From: Methanoculleus sp.
GTDB taxonomy: Archaea > Halobacteriota > Methanomicrobia > Methanomicrobiales > Methanoculleaceae
Reading direction: 5' to 3'
DNA: 6,267 nt
NCBI GenBank assembly: GCA_023230425.1
Contig: JALNXI010000119.1
Span: 1 to 6,267, forward strand
Below the pieces are notes generated by a model. It searched no databases, had not been told where the DNA came from, and worked only from the letters and a program-made list of their open reading frames with translations. Shown here piece by piece: positions 6,070-6,267 of the stretch. Position 1 is the stretch's first letter. Each line of letters starts with the position of its first letter. A program made the position numbers and the translations under genes.

Positions 6070-6107
6070 CCAGCAAGCCTCGCACACTTTCGCCCCGCAT
6101 GAGTTAG

Positions 6108-6114
6108 CTTATAG
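6108..6114 (+). promoter_or_regulatory. TATA-like element of tnpB
   Basis: CTTATAG is centred about 31 bases before the tnpB ATG at 6142, predicting a transcription start a few bases before the start codon. No Shine-Dalgarno is seen, so the mRNA would be nearly leaderless. Confidence 0.4.
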
Positions 6115-6141
6115 ACCGATGAGAGCCATATCTGAGAACCA

Positions 6142-6267
6142 ATGGCACTGCGAGCGGTCAGTAACTATCTGCGTCTTCCCAAGAAGACGTTCCAGATCCT
6201 CGACACGCTCGCGTACCATGCCAAGAGCCTGTACAACGTGGGGGTGCGACAAGAAGCTGTATCCTGG
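6142..6267 (+). CDS. tnpB: TnpB (IS605 OrfB) RNA-guided nuclease, N-terminal fragment at window edge
   Basis: The first 42 codons are visible and the frame is open to the window end. The N-terminus reads MALRAVSNYLRLPKKTFQIL then DTLAYHAKSLYNVG, matching the start of archaeal TnpB proteins: a first strand, LPKK, then a helix with the typical AKxLYN motif. TnpB is the RNA-guided DNA nuclease encoded by IS200/IS605 elements and a relative of Cas12. The catalytic RuvC residues and zinc finger are beyond the window. After LYNVG the sequence reads VRQEAVSW, whereas relatives as I recall them usually have LY(N/T)(I/V)RQ followed by two aromatic residues. About three codons seem to be missing. The +1 frame just after reads KLYPG, which resembles the following TnpB segment, so the copy may be damaged. 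The ATG at 6142 fits the usual family start. Confidence 0.7.
   Translation, partial: MALRAVSNYLRLPKKTFQILDTLAYHAKSLYNVGVRQEAVSW

Larger units (their letters stand above)
6001..6267 (+). mobile_element. Left end of an IS200/IS605-family element (IS1341-like, tnpB only), cut by window edge
   Basis: A family-type hairpin (6039-6057) stands about 85 bases before a tnpB start codon, as expected at the left end of IS200/IS605 elements. No tnpA is present between the decarboxylase and tnpB, so this is a tnpB-only arrangement or a remnant. The exact left boundary is not visible: these elements have no terminal inverted repeats or target duplication and insert 3' of a short target sequence. I place the edge roughly between 6001 and 6030. 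The right end, where the guide (omega) RNA would be encoded, lies outside the window. Confidence 0.65.

Noticed and set aside
5913..6107. Plus-strand frame of 64 codons between the decarboxylase and tnpB
   Set aside because: It runs through the hairpin at the IS left end, has no ribosome-binding site and no protein-like pattern.
1..6267. CRISPR array, tRNA or rRNA gene
   Set aside because: No regularly spaced repeats and no cloverleaf or rRNA-like stretches were seen on either strand.

Overview
The window looks like chromosomal DNA of a methanogenic euryarchaeon of the Methanomicrobiales type, with a Methanoculleus-like relative as the best guess. Supporting signs are TATA-box promoters placed at archaeal distances, one apparently leaderless gene, a membrane-anchored regulator with two winged-helix domains, a tnpB gene of the archaeal IS200/IS605 (IS1341-like) kind, and GC-rich coding regions separated by AT-rich spacers. 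This assignment is inferred from style and protein resemblance, not from a marker gene.

Layout from left to right. (1) The 3' end of an unrecognised plus-strand gene runs to 361. (2) Two minus-strand genes follow: a 257-residue membrane-tethered regulator with two winged helices (466-1239) and, upstream of it in transcription order, a small secreted beta-rich protein (1323-1778). Each has its own TATA-like element. (3) A 405-base AT-richer spacer (1779-2183) holds the promoter of the secreted gene, two hairpins and a possible remnant of a decayed minus-strand reading frame. (4) A 14-helix-type MFS exporter gene (about 2184-3553, plus) is a pseudogene. It has a compensated pair of frameshifts scrambling helix 1, a one-base deletion near 2567, and a W-to-TGA stop at 2663-2665. 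(5) An intact 766-residue PLP-dependent decarboxylase of the AdiA (arginine decarboxylase) type lies convergent to it (3564-5864, minus), only 10 bases away. (6) At the right edge is the left end of an IS200/IS605-family element: a hairpin with an extrahelical T, followed by the first 42 codons of tnpB.

Functional links are modest. The regulator and the secreted protein may form a surface-sensing or envelope pair. The decarboxylase would make agmatine and consume a proton. Its N-terminal receiver-like domain keeps all the residues of a phosphorylatable receiver, which I regard as the most interesting protein-level observation. The dead exporter next to it shows ongoing gene loss, and the tnpB element shows mobile DNA at the same locus. 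I see no CRISPR array, tRNA, rRNA or clear multi-gene defence system.
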